From the NCBI GenBank assembly GCA_910586255.1, contig CAJUHR010000028.1, forward strand, positions 1 through 64,000: DNA of 64,000 nucleotides, in the 5' to 3' direction. Below the pieces are notes generated by a model that was not told the DNA's origin, ran no database searches, and worked only from the letters and a program-made list of their open reading frames with translations. Numbering within the stretch: position 1 is the first letter of the stretch; each line of letters opens with the position of its first letter. This stretch comes from an uncultured Lachnospiraceae bacterium. GTDB lineage: Bacteria > Bacillota > Clostridia > Lachnospirales > Lachnospiraceae. Positions 16,785-25,374 of the stretch are shown here, piece after piece. A program made the position numbers and the translations under genes.

Positions 16785-17549
16785 ATGAAATCAGTGACTG
16801 TGAGAAATGTTACAATCGGAAAAGGAAGACCCAAAATCTGTGTTCCCCTGGTTGCCGCCACGGCAGAGGGAATCCTGACAGAGGCCAAGGGCCTTTTAGA
16901 TGTGCCGGCAGATATCGTTGAGTGGCGGGCAGACTGGTATGAGAATGCTCTGGAAAAGGAAAAGGTTCTTAAGGTGGCAGAGAGTCTGCGTAGAGTGCTG
17001 GGGGAGAAGCCGCTGCTCTTTACCTTACGAACCGAGAAGGAGGGCGGAGAGAAGGCCTTGCCGGCAGAGGAGTACATAGAGCTGAATTTGGCGGTTGTGG
17101 AAAGCGGTTTTGTGGATTTGATCGATATAGAGCTGTTTACAGCCGGGGAAGAGGGAGCGCGGGTGATTGAGGCGGCCCACAAGGCTCAGGTGAAGGTGAT
17201 TATGTCCAGCCATGATTTTTTCAAGACCCCCAGCAGGGAGGCCATGACTGGCCGCTTACAGAAAATGCAGCAGATGGGGGCGGATATTCCCAAGCTGGCG
17301 GTGATGCCTCAGTCAAAGAGAGATCTGCTGGCCCTTCTGGAGGTGACTTTGGAGATGAGTGAGGCTCTGGAATGTCCCATTATCACTATGTCCATGTCCT
17401 CCATCGGTATGGTCAGCCGTCTGGTGGGGGAGACCTTCGGATCGGCTCTCACCTTTGGTGCTGTGGGGCAGAGGTCGGCTCCGGGTCAGCCGGGCGCCCG
17501 GGAACTGGCAGAGGTGTTGGAGATGATTCACAGGAATTTGGAGTGTTAG
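16785..17549 (+). CDS. aroD: Type I 3-dehydroquinate dehydratase (AroD)
   Basis: The enzyme removes water from 3-dehydroquinate in the shikimate pathway via a Schiff base. The 254 residues match the type I family: KICVPLVAAT, ADIVEWRADWYE (substrate Arg), LLFTLRTEKEGGE, the catalytic His in VIMSSHDFFKTP (about residue 145) and the Schiff-base Lys in ADIPKLAVMP (about 170), then FGSALTFGAVGQRSAPGQ near the end. AAAGGTGAT precedes ATG 16785. It stands alone, far from the aroF-tyrA-aroA operon at 44062-47521, and ends in its own terminator. Confidence 0.93.
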   Translation: MKSVTVRNVTIGKGRPKICVPLVAATAEGILTEAKGLLDVPADIVEWRADWYENALEKEKVLKVAESLRRVLGEKPLLFTLRTEKEGGEKALPAEEYIELNLAVVESGFVDLIDIELFTAGEEGARVIEAAHKAQVKVIMSSHDFFKTPSREAMTGRLQKMQQMGADIPKLAVMPQSKRDLLALLEVTLEMSEALECPIITMSMSSIGMVSRLVGETFGSALTFGAVGQRSAPGQPGARELAEVLEMIHRNLEC

Positions 17550-17563
17550 GCAACAAATTTTAA

Positions 17564-17603
17564 ACTCATTGGGAGAAATTCCGATGAGTTTTTTGTTTTT
17601 TTT
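17564..17603 (+). terminator. aroD terminator
   Basis: ACTCATTGGGA (17564-17574) pairs with TTCCGATGAGT (17579-17589) with two wobble pairs, followed by a T-rich tract to 17603. Confidence 0.8.
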
Positions 17604-17687
17604 ACAATTTCCATATTTTCACAGGATCTTTGCAGGCTTTGTGGAAAGACTTGTCCGAAAGTTAAAAAATTCGTAAGTATTTTATTC

Positions 17688-17741
17688 TTGCGGCAGATGG
17701 AAATCCATGGTATAAGTGTATTAACAATCTTAGTACACTTA
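17688..17741 (+). promoter_or_regulatory. Promoter and operator of the GntR export operon
   Basis: TTGCGG (17688-17693) and TATAAG (17711-17716) are 17 bp apart. TAAGTGTA (17713-17720) and TACACTTA (17734-17741) form a perfect inverted repeat with 13 bp between, as described for YtrA-type GntR operators. The left half overlaps the -10 box, so binding by the encoded regulator should repress the operon. Confidence 0.75.
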
Positions 17742-17773
17742 CAAACTGAGACTGGAAAGAAAGGAGAACAGGA

Positions 17774-18310
17774 ATGATTCTGCTGGATTTAAAGGACAGC
17801 CGGCCGATCTATGAGCAAGTGGTGGAACGGCTTCAGGAGCTGATGATGCTGGGGATCCTGGAGGAGGACAGCCAGATGCCTTCGGTGCGGAGTCTTGCCA
17901 TGGAGCTTTCCATCAATCCTAACACGATTCAGCGGGCCTACGGTGAGCTGGAACGGAGAGGATACACATACTCGGTAAAGGGCCGGGGCAGCTTTGTGGG
18001 CAGTATCCGCAAGCTGCGGGAGGCGAAAAAGACGGAGCTGGAGAGAAGGCTGGGGGGGCTGGCAAGGGAGGCAAGGACCATAGGTGTTTTGCGGGAAGAG
18101 TTTGTGGTTATAGCCGGTCAGGCTTACGATGAAAGGCCCCAGAATATAAAAATACAAAACAGAGCCGGGGGGATAGATGAACCGTGCAGTATGGAAAAGT
18201 TAAACCCATCAGATCCAAAAGGACAGAGCTTGAAGTCGCCAGATATTCCGGATGAATCCTGCGCAGGGGGAGAGAAAAGCGGCGATCAGCTGTGGGTCAG
18301 GAATGAGTAA
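17774..18310 (+). CDS. GntR/YtrA-family repressor
   Basis: The 178-residue protein starts with a GntR winged helix (residues 10-75: PIYEQVVERLQELMM, MPSVRSLAMELSINPNTIQ, GRGSFVG). Instead of a large effector domain it has a short helical tail, the mark of the YtrA subfamily, which controls ABC exporters and often responds to cell-wall antibiotics. The last about 50 residues are low in order and unusual for the family. AAAGAAAGGAGAACAGGA precedes ATG 17774. It heads an operon of export genes and an inverted repeat overlaps its own -10 box. Confidence 0.85.
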   Translation: MILLDLKDSRPIYEQVVERLQELMMLGILEEDSQMPSVRSLAMELSINPNTIQRAYGELERRGYTYSVKGRGSFVGSIRKLREAKKTELERRLGGLAREARTIGVLREEFVVIAGQAYDERPQNIKIQNRAGGIDEPCSMEKLNPSDPKGQSLKSPDIPDESCAGGEKSGDQLWVRNE

Positions 18311-18325
18311 GGGAGGGATGACAGT

Positions 18326-19225
18326 ATGATAGAGGCAGTAAACCTGACAAAACGATTTGATGATATTGTGGCAGTGGACAATATCAATGCCCAGATCCGG
18401 GACGGCAGTGTGTTTGGCCTGATTGGAACCAATGGTGCAGGAAAGAGCACTTTTCTCCGTATGGCAGCAGGAGTGTTAAAGCCGGACGGGGGAACCATCA
18501 CCATTGACGGAATGGAGGTTTTTGAGAACCAGGAGGCTAAGAAGCGGTTTTTTTACATTTCTGATGACCAGTATTTTTTCAGCAATTCCACTCCCAGAGA
18601 TATGATGGCCTATTACCGGATTGTTTACCCTTCCTTTGACAAGGAACGGTTCCATGGGCTGATGCGCAGTTTTGGATTAGATGAGAATCGAAAGATCAAC
18701 ACCTTTTCCAAGGGCATGAAAAAGCAGGTGTCCGTAGTATGCGGTGTGTGCGCGGGCACGGATTATCTGTTCTGTGACGAGACCTTTGACGGGCTGGACC
18801 CTGTGATGCGCCAAGCAGTAAAGAGTATCTTTGCCAATGACATGCAGGAGCGCCATCTGACACCGATCATCGCCTCCCACAATTTAAGGGAGCTGGAGGA
18901 TATCTGCGATCATGTGGGACTTTTGCACAAGGGAGGGATCCTTTTAAGCAGGGATTTGGATGAGATGAAAATGAATATCCATAAGGTTCAGTGTGTACTT
19001 TCGGAGGGCATGGAGCCGGAGGAGCTGACCGGAATGGAGATTATCAAGACTGAGCGCCGGGGGAGGCTTCTCACACTGACTGTTCGGGGAGATTTAAGCC
19101 GGGTGGAGTACACGATGCAGACGGCGAATCCGATATTTTATGAGACGATTCCCCTGTCTTTGGAGGAAATCTTTATCAGTGAAACGGAGGTTGTGGGCTA
19201 TGACATCAAAAAACTTATTTTTTAA
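18326..19225 (+). CDS. ABC transporter ATP-binding protein
   Basis: The 299-residue ATPase has Walker A GTNGAGKST (about residue 37), Q-loop region YISDDQYFFSN, signature NTFSKGMKKQ (about 132), Walker B YLFCDETFDGLDP (about 152) and the switch His in IIASHNLREL. The signature FSKGM replaces LSGGQ, as in many YtrB/BcrA-type ABC-2 exporters. The C-terminal 80 residues form a small regulatory domain. It starts 15 bp after the GntR gene and its 3' end overlaps the permease by 26 nt, so the two are translated together. Confidence 0.9.
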   Translation: MIEAVNLTKRFDDIVAVDNINAQIRDGSVFGLIGTNGAGKSTFLRMAAGVLKPDGGTITIDGMEVFENQEAKKRFFYISDDQYFFSNSTPRDMMAYYRIVYPSFDKERFHGLMRSFGLDENRKINTFSKGMKKQVSVVCGVCAGTDYLFCDETFDGLDPVMRQAVKSIFANDMQERHLTPIIASHNLRELEDICDHVGLLHKGGILLSRDLDEMKMNIHKVQCVLSEGMEPEELTGMEIIKTERRGRLLTLTVRGDLSRVEYTMQTANPIFYETIPLSLEEIFISETEVVGYDIKKLIF

Positions 19226-21524
19226 GCTGATGAAAGAGGATTTGAAACGGCGTGTATGGGCGGTGGCTCTGCTCAGTCTGGGATTTTTCTTTTTTTATCC
19301 TGTGGTGGCGGCATTTACGGCCGGGAACATTAAAGATTATATGGATTATGCCAAGGGGCTGGCAGAATATGAGAAGAATCTTGTCCGATGGCTGTCCTTT
19401 AACAGTGGCATGACGGTGTTTTTGATGATGGCGGCCGCGCTGATCTGCGGTCTTAGCAGCTTTTCCTTCCTGAATTCAAAGAGCAAGGTGGATTTCTACC
19501 ATGGGATTCCGGTGAGAAGAGAGATGCTGTTTGTGGCAAATTTTTCAAACGGGATTTTGATGCTTGCAGTGCCCTACGGGATCTGTCAGCTGCTTGCAGT
19601 GTTGGTGGGAGTCTCCAACGGGGCAAGCTTTGGAAGAATTTTCCAAGTGGCTCTGGCAGCTTACGGACTTCACATTACCTACTTTATTTTAATGTATTCC
19701 ACTGTGGTGGTGGCGGCGATGCTGACCGGACATCTGGTAGTTGGATTTTTGGGAACCATGGTGCTTGCGTTTTATATGCCTATGGCCACAGGGCTGCTGG
19801 TTGCCTACCTTTCCAGTTTTTTTAGGACTTATTCTTCCCGTCTGCCAGGGCTGTTGTCGGAGCGTGTCCTGATGCACGGGATCAGGATTTCACCCATAGC
19901 GGAATATATTTACCAGCTGTCCAGAAACGGAGAGCAGTATCAGGTGCCGGTGCCTATGGCGGGGGCGGTGCTCATTGCCTGGGGAGTTTCTTTTTTCCTG
20001 GCAGCCCTGTCTTGCTTTCTGTATCGGAAGCGCCCTTCAGAGGCGGCGGGAAAGGCTATGGCATTTTCAGTGACCTGTCCGGTTATCCGGATTTTGCTGA
20101 CAATGCTCTCTGCCTTGGGTTTGGGACTGTTCTTTTATATGATGCGCAGCTCTATGGGATGGGCAGTCTTTGGGATCTTGTTTGGCGGAGGGATCTGTCA
20201 CTGTGTGGTGGAGATTATTTATCATTTTGATTTTAAAAAGCTGTTTTCCCATAAGCTTCAGCTGGTCTGCTGTTTGGTGGCGTCTTTGCTCATTATGGTG
20301 GTGTTCCGGTATGATCTTCTGGGGTATGACCGATATCTTCCAAAGGCCGGGCAGGTGCGGGAGGCGGCAGTCCATGTGGACAGGACATCAGACTGGGTGT
20401 CCTATGGGCACACACAGAGCTTTCCGGATGGTCATTATGAGTGGAACTATGAATCCTATGACGGATATATGTTTCAAAATATGAAGTATCACGACATAGA
20501 GAATCTGTTGGCCATTGCCTCGGCAGGGATTGAACAGACGGAGAGGAGAAAGGACCAAACGGTTTACCGGGACAGATATTATGGAGAGGAGTATCCAGAG
20601 GACGGGACGATCTGGAGTGAGGTTGAAGTTTGCTACACCTTAAACAGCGGGAGAATGGTGTGCCGCATCTATCATATGCCGATTGACGGGAAAGCATGGC
20701 CGGCGATGAAGAAAATGCATGAGGACAGTGAGTTTCAGAAAGGGACTTATCCTCTTATGACCATGACCTCAGAGCAGGTGGATTCCATTCGTTTCCGGGG
20801 TAAATACTCCAAGGGAGACTATGGGGAGAATGAGGTTTGCCTAGAAAAGCTGTCTGCAAAGGAGAAGGAAAAGCTGCTTAAAGCCTATCAGCAGGAATTT
20901 ATGGCCATGAAAGTGGAAGAGCTGGAAAAGGAGGCGCCGGTCGGACTGATCCGGTTTGGCAAGGAAATCGATGAGGAGGCTATCCGGTGGTGGAAGCAGC
21001 AGGATGCCAATGAGTATAAGGATTATCCGTCCTATCGGTATCGGGGATGGAGAGATCTGGTCAATAAGGATTACTATCCGGTGTATCCATCCTTTGCAGA
21101 GACAATCCGGCTTTTGAAGGAGCAGGGAGCGGAGGTTGGCGGATATCTGGATGAGCTGGATGTGAGAGCCGTTCAGGTGCGCGCCCCCCAGATGGATGAG
21201 GACGAGTACTACGAGGATGAGTATTATGAGCCCAAGTATTATGACAGAGAGTATAACGGCTCGAGTGAGTATTTGTACATCCGAGATCCGGAGAAGATTG
21301 AGGAGCTTAAGAATATCTGGGTGTACGATGAGCTGTGCTATTATGATCCGTTTTTCCGGGCAGAGGATGCGGAGGTTTCTTTGATGATTCTGGATTTGGA
21401 AAAGGAAGATGACAGAGAGTATGACTATGAGGAGTATGAGGATGGAAGCTGGAATACCAGTGTCCGAGTGGTGTTCCCTGAGGGCCGGATACCGGATTTT
21501 GTGTGGGAGTCGGAGGAAGAATAA
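19200..21524 (+). CDS. Large ABC-2-type permease with acidic extracytoplasmic domain
   Basis: The 774-residue protein begins MTSKNLFFKLMKEDLKRRVW and has about eight to ten membrane segments in the first 400 residues. These include FLNSKSKVDFYHGIPVRREM (about 98-117), a motif common in Gram-positive ABC-2 permeases. From about residue 400 a large soluble domain of some 370 residues follows, most likely outside the cell. It contains a Tyr/Asp/Glu-rich stretch (DEDEYYEDEYYEPKYYDREY, about 663-682) and ends in a very acidic tail. ATG 19200 lies inside the ATPase gene after GGAGG. The substrate is unknown; export or sensing of a cell-envelope compound fits the operon. Confidence 0.8.
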   Translation: MTSKNLFFKLMKEDLKRRVWAVALLSLGFFFFYPVVAAFTAGNIKDYMDYAKGLAEYEKNLVRWLSFNSGMTVFLMMAAALICGLSSFSFLNSKSKVDFYHGIPVRREMLFVANFSNGILMLAVPYGICQLLAVLVGVSNGASFGRIFQVALAAYGLHITYFILMYSTVVVAAMLTGHLVVGFLGTMVLAFYMPMATGLLVAYLSSFFRTYSSRLPGLLSERVLMHGIRISPIAEYIYQLSRNGEQYQVPVPMAGAVLIAWGVSFFLAALSCFLYRKRPSEAAGKAMAFSVTCPVIRILLTMLSALGLGLFFYMMRSSMGWAVFGILFGGGICHCVVEIIYHFDFKKLFSHKLQLVCCLVASLLIMVVFRYDLLGYDRYLPKAGQVREAAVHVDRTSDWVSYGHTQSFPDGHYEWNYESYDGYMFQNMKYHDIENLLAIASAGIEQTERRKDQTVYRDRYYGEEYPEDGTIWSEVEVCYTLNSGRMVCRIYHMPIDGKAWPAMKKMHEDSEFQKGTYPLMTMTSEQVDSIRFRGKYSKGDYGENEVCLEKLSAKEKEKLLKAYQQEFMAMKVEELEKEAPVGLIRFGKEIDEEAIRWWKQQDANEYKDYPSYRYRGWRDLVNKDYYPVYPSFAETIRLLKEQGAEVGGYLDELDVRAVQVRAPQMDEDEYYEDEYYEPKYYDREYNGSSEYLYIRDPEKIEELKNIWVYDELCYYDPFFRAEDAEVSLMILDLEKEDDREYDYEEYEDGSWNTSVRVVFPEGRIPDFVWESEEE

Positions 21525-21669
21525 AATCCGGACAGGGACCAATTGAGTGTTGACAAAGCCAGGGGGGGGGTAAAATGGATTGACGAAAGAAAGAGAGAGG
21601 AGTAAGATGAAGCAGTAAGTAATCAGAGAGAGACTGGTGAGAGAATTGACTGAAAAGAGGAGCTTTGAG

Positions 21670-23010
21670 ATGACGGATCAGGAATTTGAGAAAGGGCTTA
21701 AGGAGCTGATGGAGGACGATGCTTCCGGAAGGTCCAAGGGGAAGAAGAAAAAGGATAAAAAGGGCGGGAAGTCTTTTGGGTTCTGGAAATCCTGGAGCAG
21801 AAGAAGGAAGATTATCGTGGGAGTGGCAGTTGTGGCTGCCGCTCTCCTTGTGGTACTGAAGGTGAAGGGCGGAGGAAATGACGGAGCGATCATGGTATCC
21901 ACGGCGCCTCTTGAGAAGGGGGACGTGGAGGAGGTTCTTTCCATCAGCGGCCCTGTGTCGGGCACGGACAGCGCGGAGGTGGTGTCCCGGCTTCACGCGG
22001 AGATCCAGGAGATCCTGGTGAAGGAGGGGGATAAGGTAAAGGCGGGGCAGGTCCTGGCCAGACTGGATTCGGAGGATGTGCAAAAGGAAGTGGAGATTGC
22101 CAGGAATGCCTACAATCTGGCAGTCGCGGAGAAAAATGAGGCTCAGATTCAGGCGGAGGCCGGCTACGGAAAGGCTTTGCAGGATGAGCAGGCGGCAAAG
22201 AGGGACTATGACAGGAAGGCAATGCTGTTTGCCGGCGGTGATGTATCCCAGATGGAGTTGGAGGCAGCCAGGGATACGCTGGCGGAGGCGTCCAGACAGG
22301 TTGCCACCTTTACCCTTAAGGACGGGAAGCCGGTGGCTAACGAGTCCTATGATTTGCGGATCCGCAATGCGGAGTTTGAGCTGGAAAAGAAGAAAAAGGA
22401 ACTGGAGGAGGTGGAGGTCACCAGTCCTATTGACGGCACGGTGGTGCGGGTCAATTCCCGGGTGGGGCGTTTTGCGGATACGGTGGATGACGACCGGCCT
22501 CTGTTTGCCATTGACAATCTGGAAAAGCTGGAGATGAAGATCAATGTGAGCGAGTACTCCATCGGCAAGGTGAAGGTGGGGCAGAAGGCGGATATTTCGG
22601 CGGATATCCTGGGTGGAGAGACGGAGGAGGGCATCATTACGTCTATCTCTCCCACCGGTGAGGAAAAGGGCGGAGGCTCCACGGAGAGAGTCATTCCAAC
22701 CACCATTCAGATACAGAATACGGATACAAAGCTGATTGCCGGGATTACGGCCCGGGCACAAATTGTCCTCAATGAGGCGAAGGATACCTGGGTGGTGCCT
22801 ATGGGGGCTTTGGTGGAAAAGGAAGGCGGGACCTGTCTGGCCACAGTGGAGAACAACGTGGTGAAGATGATTCCCGTGGAGACAGGAGTGGAAAGTGACG
22901 TGGAGGTGGAGGTAAAGGGAGAGGGCCTGACAGAGGGGCTTTTTTATATCCCTTCGCCCATGGCCTTTTTGGAAGATGGCATGACAGTTGTCACAGCGCC
23001 CATGCAGTGA
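21670..23010 (+). CDS. HlyD/MacA-type membrane fusion adaptor
   Basis: The 446-residue protein has a Lys-rich cytoplasmic N-terminus, one membrane anchor (IIVGVAVVAAALLVVLKV, about residues 55-72), a biotinyl-lipoyl domain (HAEIQEILVKEGDKVKAGQV, about 115-134), a helical hairpin of about 90 residues, then beta-barrel and C-terminal domains (SPIDGTVVRVNSRVG, GITARAQIVLNEAKDTW). MacA-like adaptors link a MacB permease to export. ATG 21670 was preferred because AGAGGAG lies 7 nt upstream; GTG 21637 is possible. The 145 bp before it include a run of nine G (about 21563). Confidence 0.87.
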   Translation: MTDQEFEKGLKELMEDDASGRSKGKKKKDKKGGKSFGFWKSWSRRRKIIVGVAVVAAALLVVLKVKGGGNDGAIMVSTAPLEKGDVEEVLSISGPVSGTDSAEVVSRLHAEIQEILVKEGDKVKAGQVLARLDSEDVQKEVEIARNAYNLAVAEKNEAQIQAEAGYGKALQDEQAAKRDYDRKAMLFAGGDVSQMELEAARDTLAEASRQVATFTLKDGKPVANESYDLRIRNAEFELEKKKKELEEVEVTSPIDGTVVRVNSRVGRFADTVDDDRPLFAIDNLEKLEMKINVSEYSIGKVKVGQKADISADILGGETEEGIITSISPTGEEKGGGSTERVIPTTIQIQNTDTKLIAGITARAQIVLNEAKDTWVVPMGALVEKEGGTCLATVENNVVKMIPVETGVESDVEVEVKGEGLTEGLFYIPSPMAFLEDGMTVVTAPMQ

Positions 23011-23044
23011 CAGAAGATTACGACAGCTGTGGCGGAGGAAGGCT

Positions 23045-24115
23045 ATGAAATTATTTAATCATGGAAAAACGGAGGAGCTGGGAGGAGCCTGGTCTTTGGG
23101 GAAGGCTCAGGAGAAAGGCCGTTTGGGATTTAATATAAAAGAAACGCTGAGAAGGGGAAGGGAGACAAAGCTTCCGGAATACATAACGGAGAATGTCAGC
23201 GAGGAGCTGATTCGCCTGGAGGATCTGGTGAAGGTCTACGACACGGGAGCCTTAAAGGTTCTGGGCTTAAAGCGGATCAATCTGACCATTCACCGGGGAG
23301 AATTTGTGGCGATCATGGGCCAGTCCGGCTCGGGGAAATCAACTCTCATGAATATTTTGGGATGTCTGGACCGGCCTTCCATGGGACATTATTATCTGGA
23401 CGGAGTGGATGTGGCAGCCATGAATCCGAATGAGCTGTCCCTGATTCGGAACAGGAAGATCGGATTCGTGTTTCAGTCCTTTAATCTGATTTCCCGGACC
23501 TCGGCTTTAAAGAATGTGGAGCTGCCTATGACCTATGCCAGGAAGGGAAAGAGATTCCGGGAGCAGCGGGCAAAAGTTCTTTTGGAGCGGGTGGGACTGG
23601 GAAAGCGGGCGGAGCATATGCCCAATGAGCTTTCCGGTGGCCAGAGACAGAGGGTGGCTATCGCCCGTGCCCTGGCCAATGAGCCGCCGCTTCTTTTGGC
23701 CGATGAGCCTACGGGAAACTTAGATACTGCGGCATCCGTGGAGATCATGGAGCTGTTTTCCCAGCTTCACAAGGAGGGCACCACGGTGGTGGTAGTCACC
23801 CACGAGGAGGAGATTGCGGCGTTTACGGAGAGAATCATCCGGTTTCGGGACGGGGAGGTTGTCAGCGACCTGCCCAATGTGCCAAGGGAGCCGGAGCGAT
23901 ATAAAGCGGCCGGGGCGAGAGAGCCGGAGAAGGAAGAAGCGGCCGGGGCGGGAAAGCCGGAGAAGGAAGAAGCGGCCGGGGCAAAAGAGCCGGAAAAGCA
24001 GGGAGCTGCCAGGGCAAAAGAGCCGGAGCGGCAGGAAGCAGACAGCGGCGAAATGCAGGGAGAAAACAGGACCGCCTGCGGCGAAATTTCGGAAAGGAAT
24101 GACGAATCATGCTGA
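23045..24115 (+). CDS. MacB-type ATP-binding protein with 11-residue repeat tail
   Basis: The 356-residue ATPase carries Walker A MGQSGSGKSTLMN (about residue 98), the Q-loop FVFQSFNLI, signature NELSGGQRQR (about 195), Walker B LLLADEPTGNLD (about 217) and switch VVTHEEE. This is the LolD/MacB type. An extra N-terminal 65 residues precede the domain. After residue 280 five imperfect copies of an 11-residue unit follow (such as AREPEKEEAAG and AKEPEKQGAAR; DNA 23882-24046), a charged, flexible tail not usual for the family. GGAGGAAGG precedes ATG 23045. Its stop overlaps the next start by 7 nt. Confidence 0.88.
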   Translation: MKLFNHGKTEELGGAWSLGKAQEKGRLGFNIKETLRRGRETKLPEYITENVSEELIRLEDLVKVYDTGALKVLGLKRINLTIHRGEFVAIMGQSGSGKSTLMNILGCLDRPSMGHYYLDGVDVAAMNPNELSLIRNRKIGFVFQSFNLISRTSALKNVELPMTYARKGKRFREQRAKVLLERVGLGKRAEHMPNELSGGQRQRVAIARALANEPPLLLADEPTGNLDTAASVEIMELFSQLHKEGTTVVVVTHEEEIAAFTERIIRFRDGEVVSDLPNVPREPERYKAAGAREPEKEEAAGAGKPEKEEAAGAKEPEKQGAARAKEPERQEADSGEMQGENRTACGEISERNDESC

Positions 24116-25320
24116 TAGAGAATATGCTGATGGCATTTTCCGCCATCCGCGCCAACAAAATGCGTTCTTTTCTGACTATGCTGGGAATCATCATCGGAAT
24201 CGGGTCGGTGATCTCCATTGTGTCCATCGGTGATACCATGCGAGGACTTTTTGAGGAACTGTACCGGAAGATCGGGATCACCCAGGCATATATTGCCATC
24301 GGCTACTGGGTGGATGACTGGCGGCAGAGCGATTATTTTACCCTGGATGAGATGGAGCGGATCAAGGAAATATTTGGGGATGAGATCGCCTACATTGACA
24401 GCGATGCCTATACCAGTGCCGATGCGGTGTGCGCCAGAACAACCGTAAAGTTCAGCTACCAGGGGATTGACTATAATTATCAGGAGGTGCAGCCGGTCAA
24501 TATGGTGTATGGCCGGTATCTCAATGAGGGCGATATCCTGGGGCGGCGGAAAAATGTGGTGATGGACACCACCAGCGCGATGAATTTGTTCGGGGTGGAG
24601 AATGCGGTGGGAAAAACCTTTCGCACAACGATCTACGGAAGTGTGGATGACTACACGGTGGTGGGGGTATACAAAAAGGATCTGAATCCTTTCCAGGCAA
24701 TGATGATGGGAGCCAACACGGAGGGAGGAGAGGCCTTTGTGCCCTACACGATCCTGACATGGCCCAATGACTACTTTTACGATCTCCGGATTTTTGCAAA
24801 GGATGAGGCCACCATGGAAGTGCTTTTTGACAATTTAAAGACCTATGTGGCAAAGTCCAAGGGAAGGAACCCGGAGGATTTCCGCATGGAGACAGCCAAG
24901 GCTCAGATGGGCCAGTGGGACAGCATGATGGGCGGCCTGGCTACGGCAGTGGGAGGCATTGCGGCAATTTCCCTTCTGGTGGGCGGCATCGGGATCATGA
25001 ACATTATGTTGGTGTCGGTGACGGAGCGCACCAGGGAGATCGGTATCCGCAAGAGCTTAGGAGCAAGAACCAGGGATATCATGGTGCAGTTTCTGACGGA
25101 ATCGGCCATATTGTCCGCTTGCGGCGGAATCCTGGGGATTCTGATGGGAGGCGGGATTGTGACCATAGGAGGCAGCCTTCTGGGGGTACAGACGGTTGTG
25201 AAGCCGGGCGTGGTGGTGCTGGCAGTGGGATTCTCGGCTATGGTGGGAATCTTTTTTGGGATATATCCGGCATCCAAGGCGGCGAAGAAGGATCCGATTG
25301 AGGCGCTGCGGTATGAGTAA
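24109..25320 (+). CDS. MacB-like permease, copy 1
   Basis: The 403-residue protein has the MacB/FtsX layout: one N-terminal membrane segment (SFLTMLGIIIGIGSVISIVS, about residues 21-40), a large extracytoplasmic domain, then three membrane segments with ISLLVGGIGIMNIMLVSVTE and the motif TREIGIRKSLGARTRDI (about 305-321), ending in PASKAAKKDPIEALRYE. It would work with the ATPase before it and the HlyD-type adaptor to push peptides or lipids across the envelope. It has the same length as copy 2 and is highly similar over its whole length, so the pair arose by duplication and may form a heterodimer. Confidence 0.9.
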   Translation: MLIENMLMAFSAIRANKMRSFLTMLGIIIGIGSVISIVSIGDTMRGLFEELYRKIGITQAYIAIGYWVDDWRQSDYFTLDEMERIKEIFGDEIAYIDSDAYTSADAVCARTTVKFSYQGIDYNYQEVQPVNMVYGRYLNEGDILGRRKNVVMDTTSAMNLFGVENAVGKTFRTTIYGSVDDYTVVGVYKKDLNPFQAMMMGANTEGGEAFVPYTILTWPNDYFYDLRIFAKDEATMEVLFDNLKTYVAKSKGRNPEDFRMETAKAQMGQWDSMMGGLATAVGGIAAISLLVGGIGIMNIMLVSVTERTREIGIRKSLGARTRDIMVQFLTESAILSACGGILGILMGGGIVTIGGSLLGVQTVVKPGVVVLAVGFSAMVGIFFGIYPASKAAKKDPIEALRYE

Positions 25321-25374
25321 AAGAGTTTGTTTTATATGTGAAACGGCATGGAGAGATGCCGGAGGAAAGAGATT

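Noticed and set aside
21547..21577. TTGACA / TAAAAT pair before the HlyD gene as a promoter
   Set aside because: The spacer is only 15 bp and consists largely of a G run, so a working sigma-A promoter is unlikely.
21607..21618. Minimal ATG AAG CAG TAA frame after a good ribosome binding site, before the HlyD gene
   Set aside because: Three codons are too few to argue for a leader peptide, and no attenuator structure follows.
21307..22761. Long minus-strand frame of 484 codons opposite the HlyD-type adaptor
   Set aside because: It is antisense to two strongly supported plus-strand genes, is of low-complexity His/Leu/Pro composition, and has no ribosome binding site or known motif.
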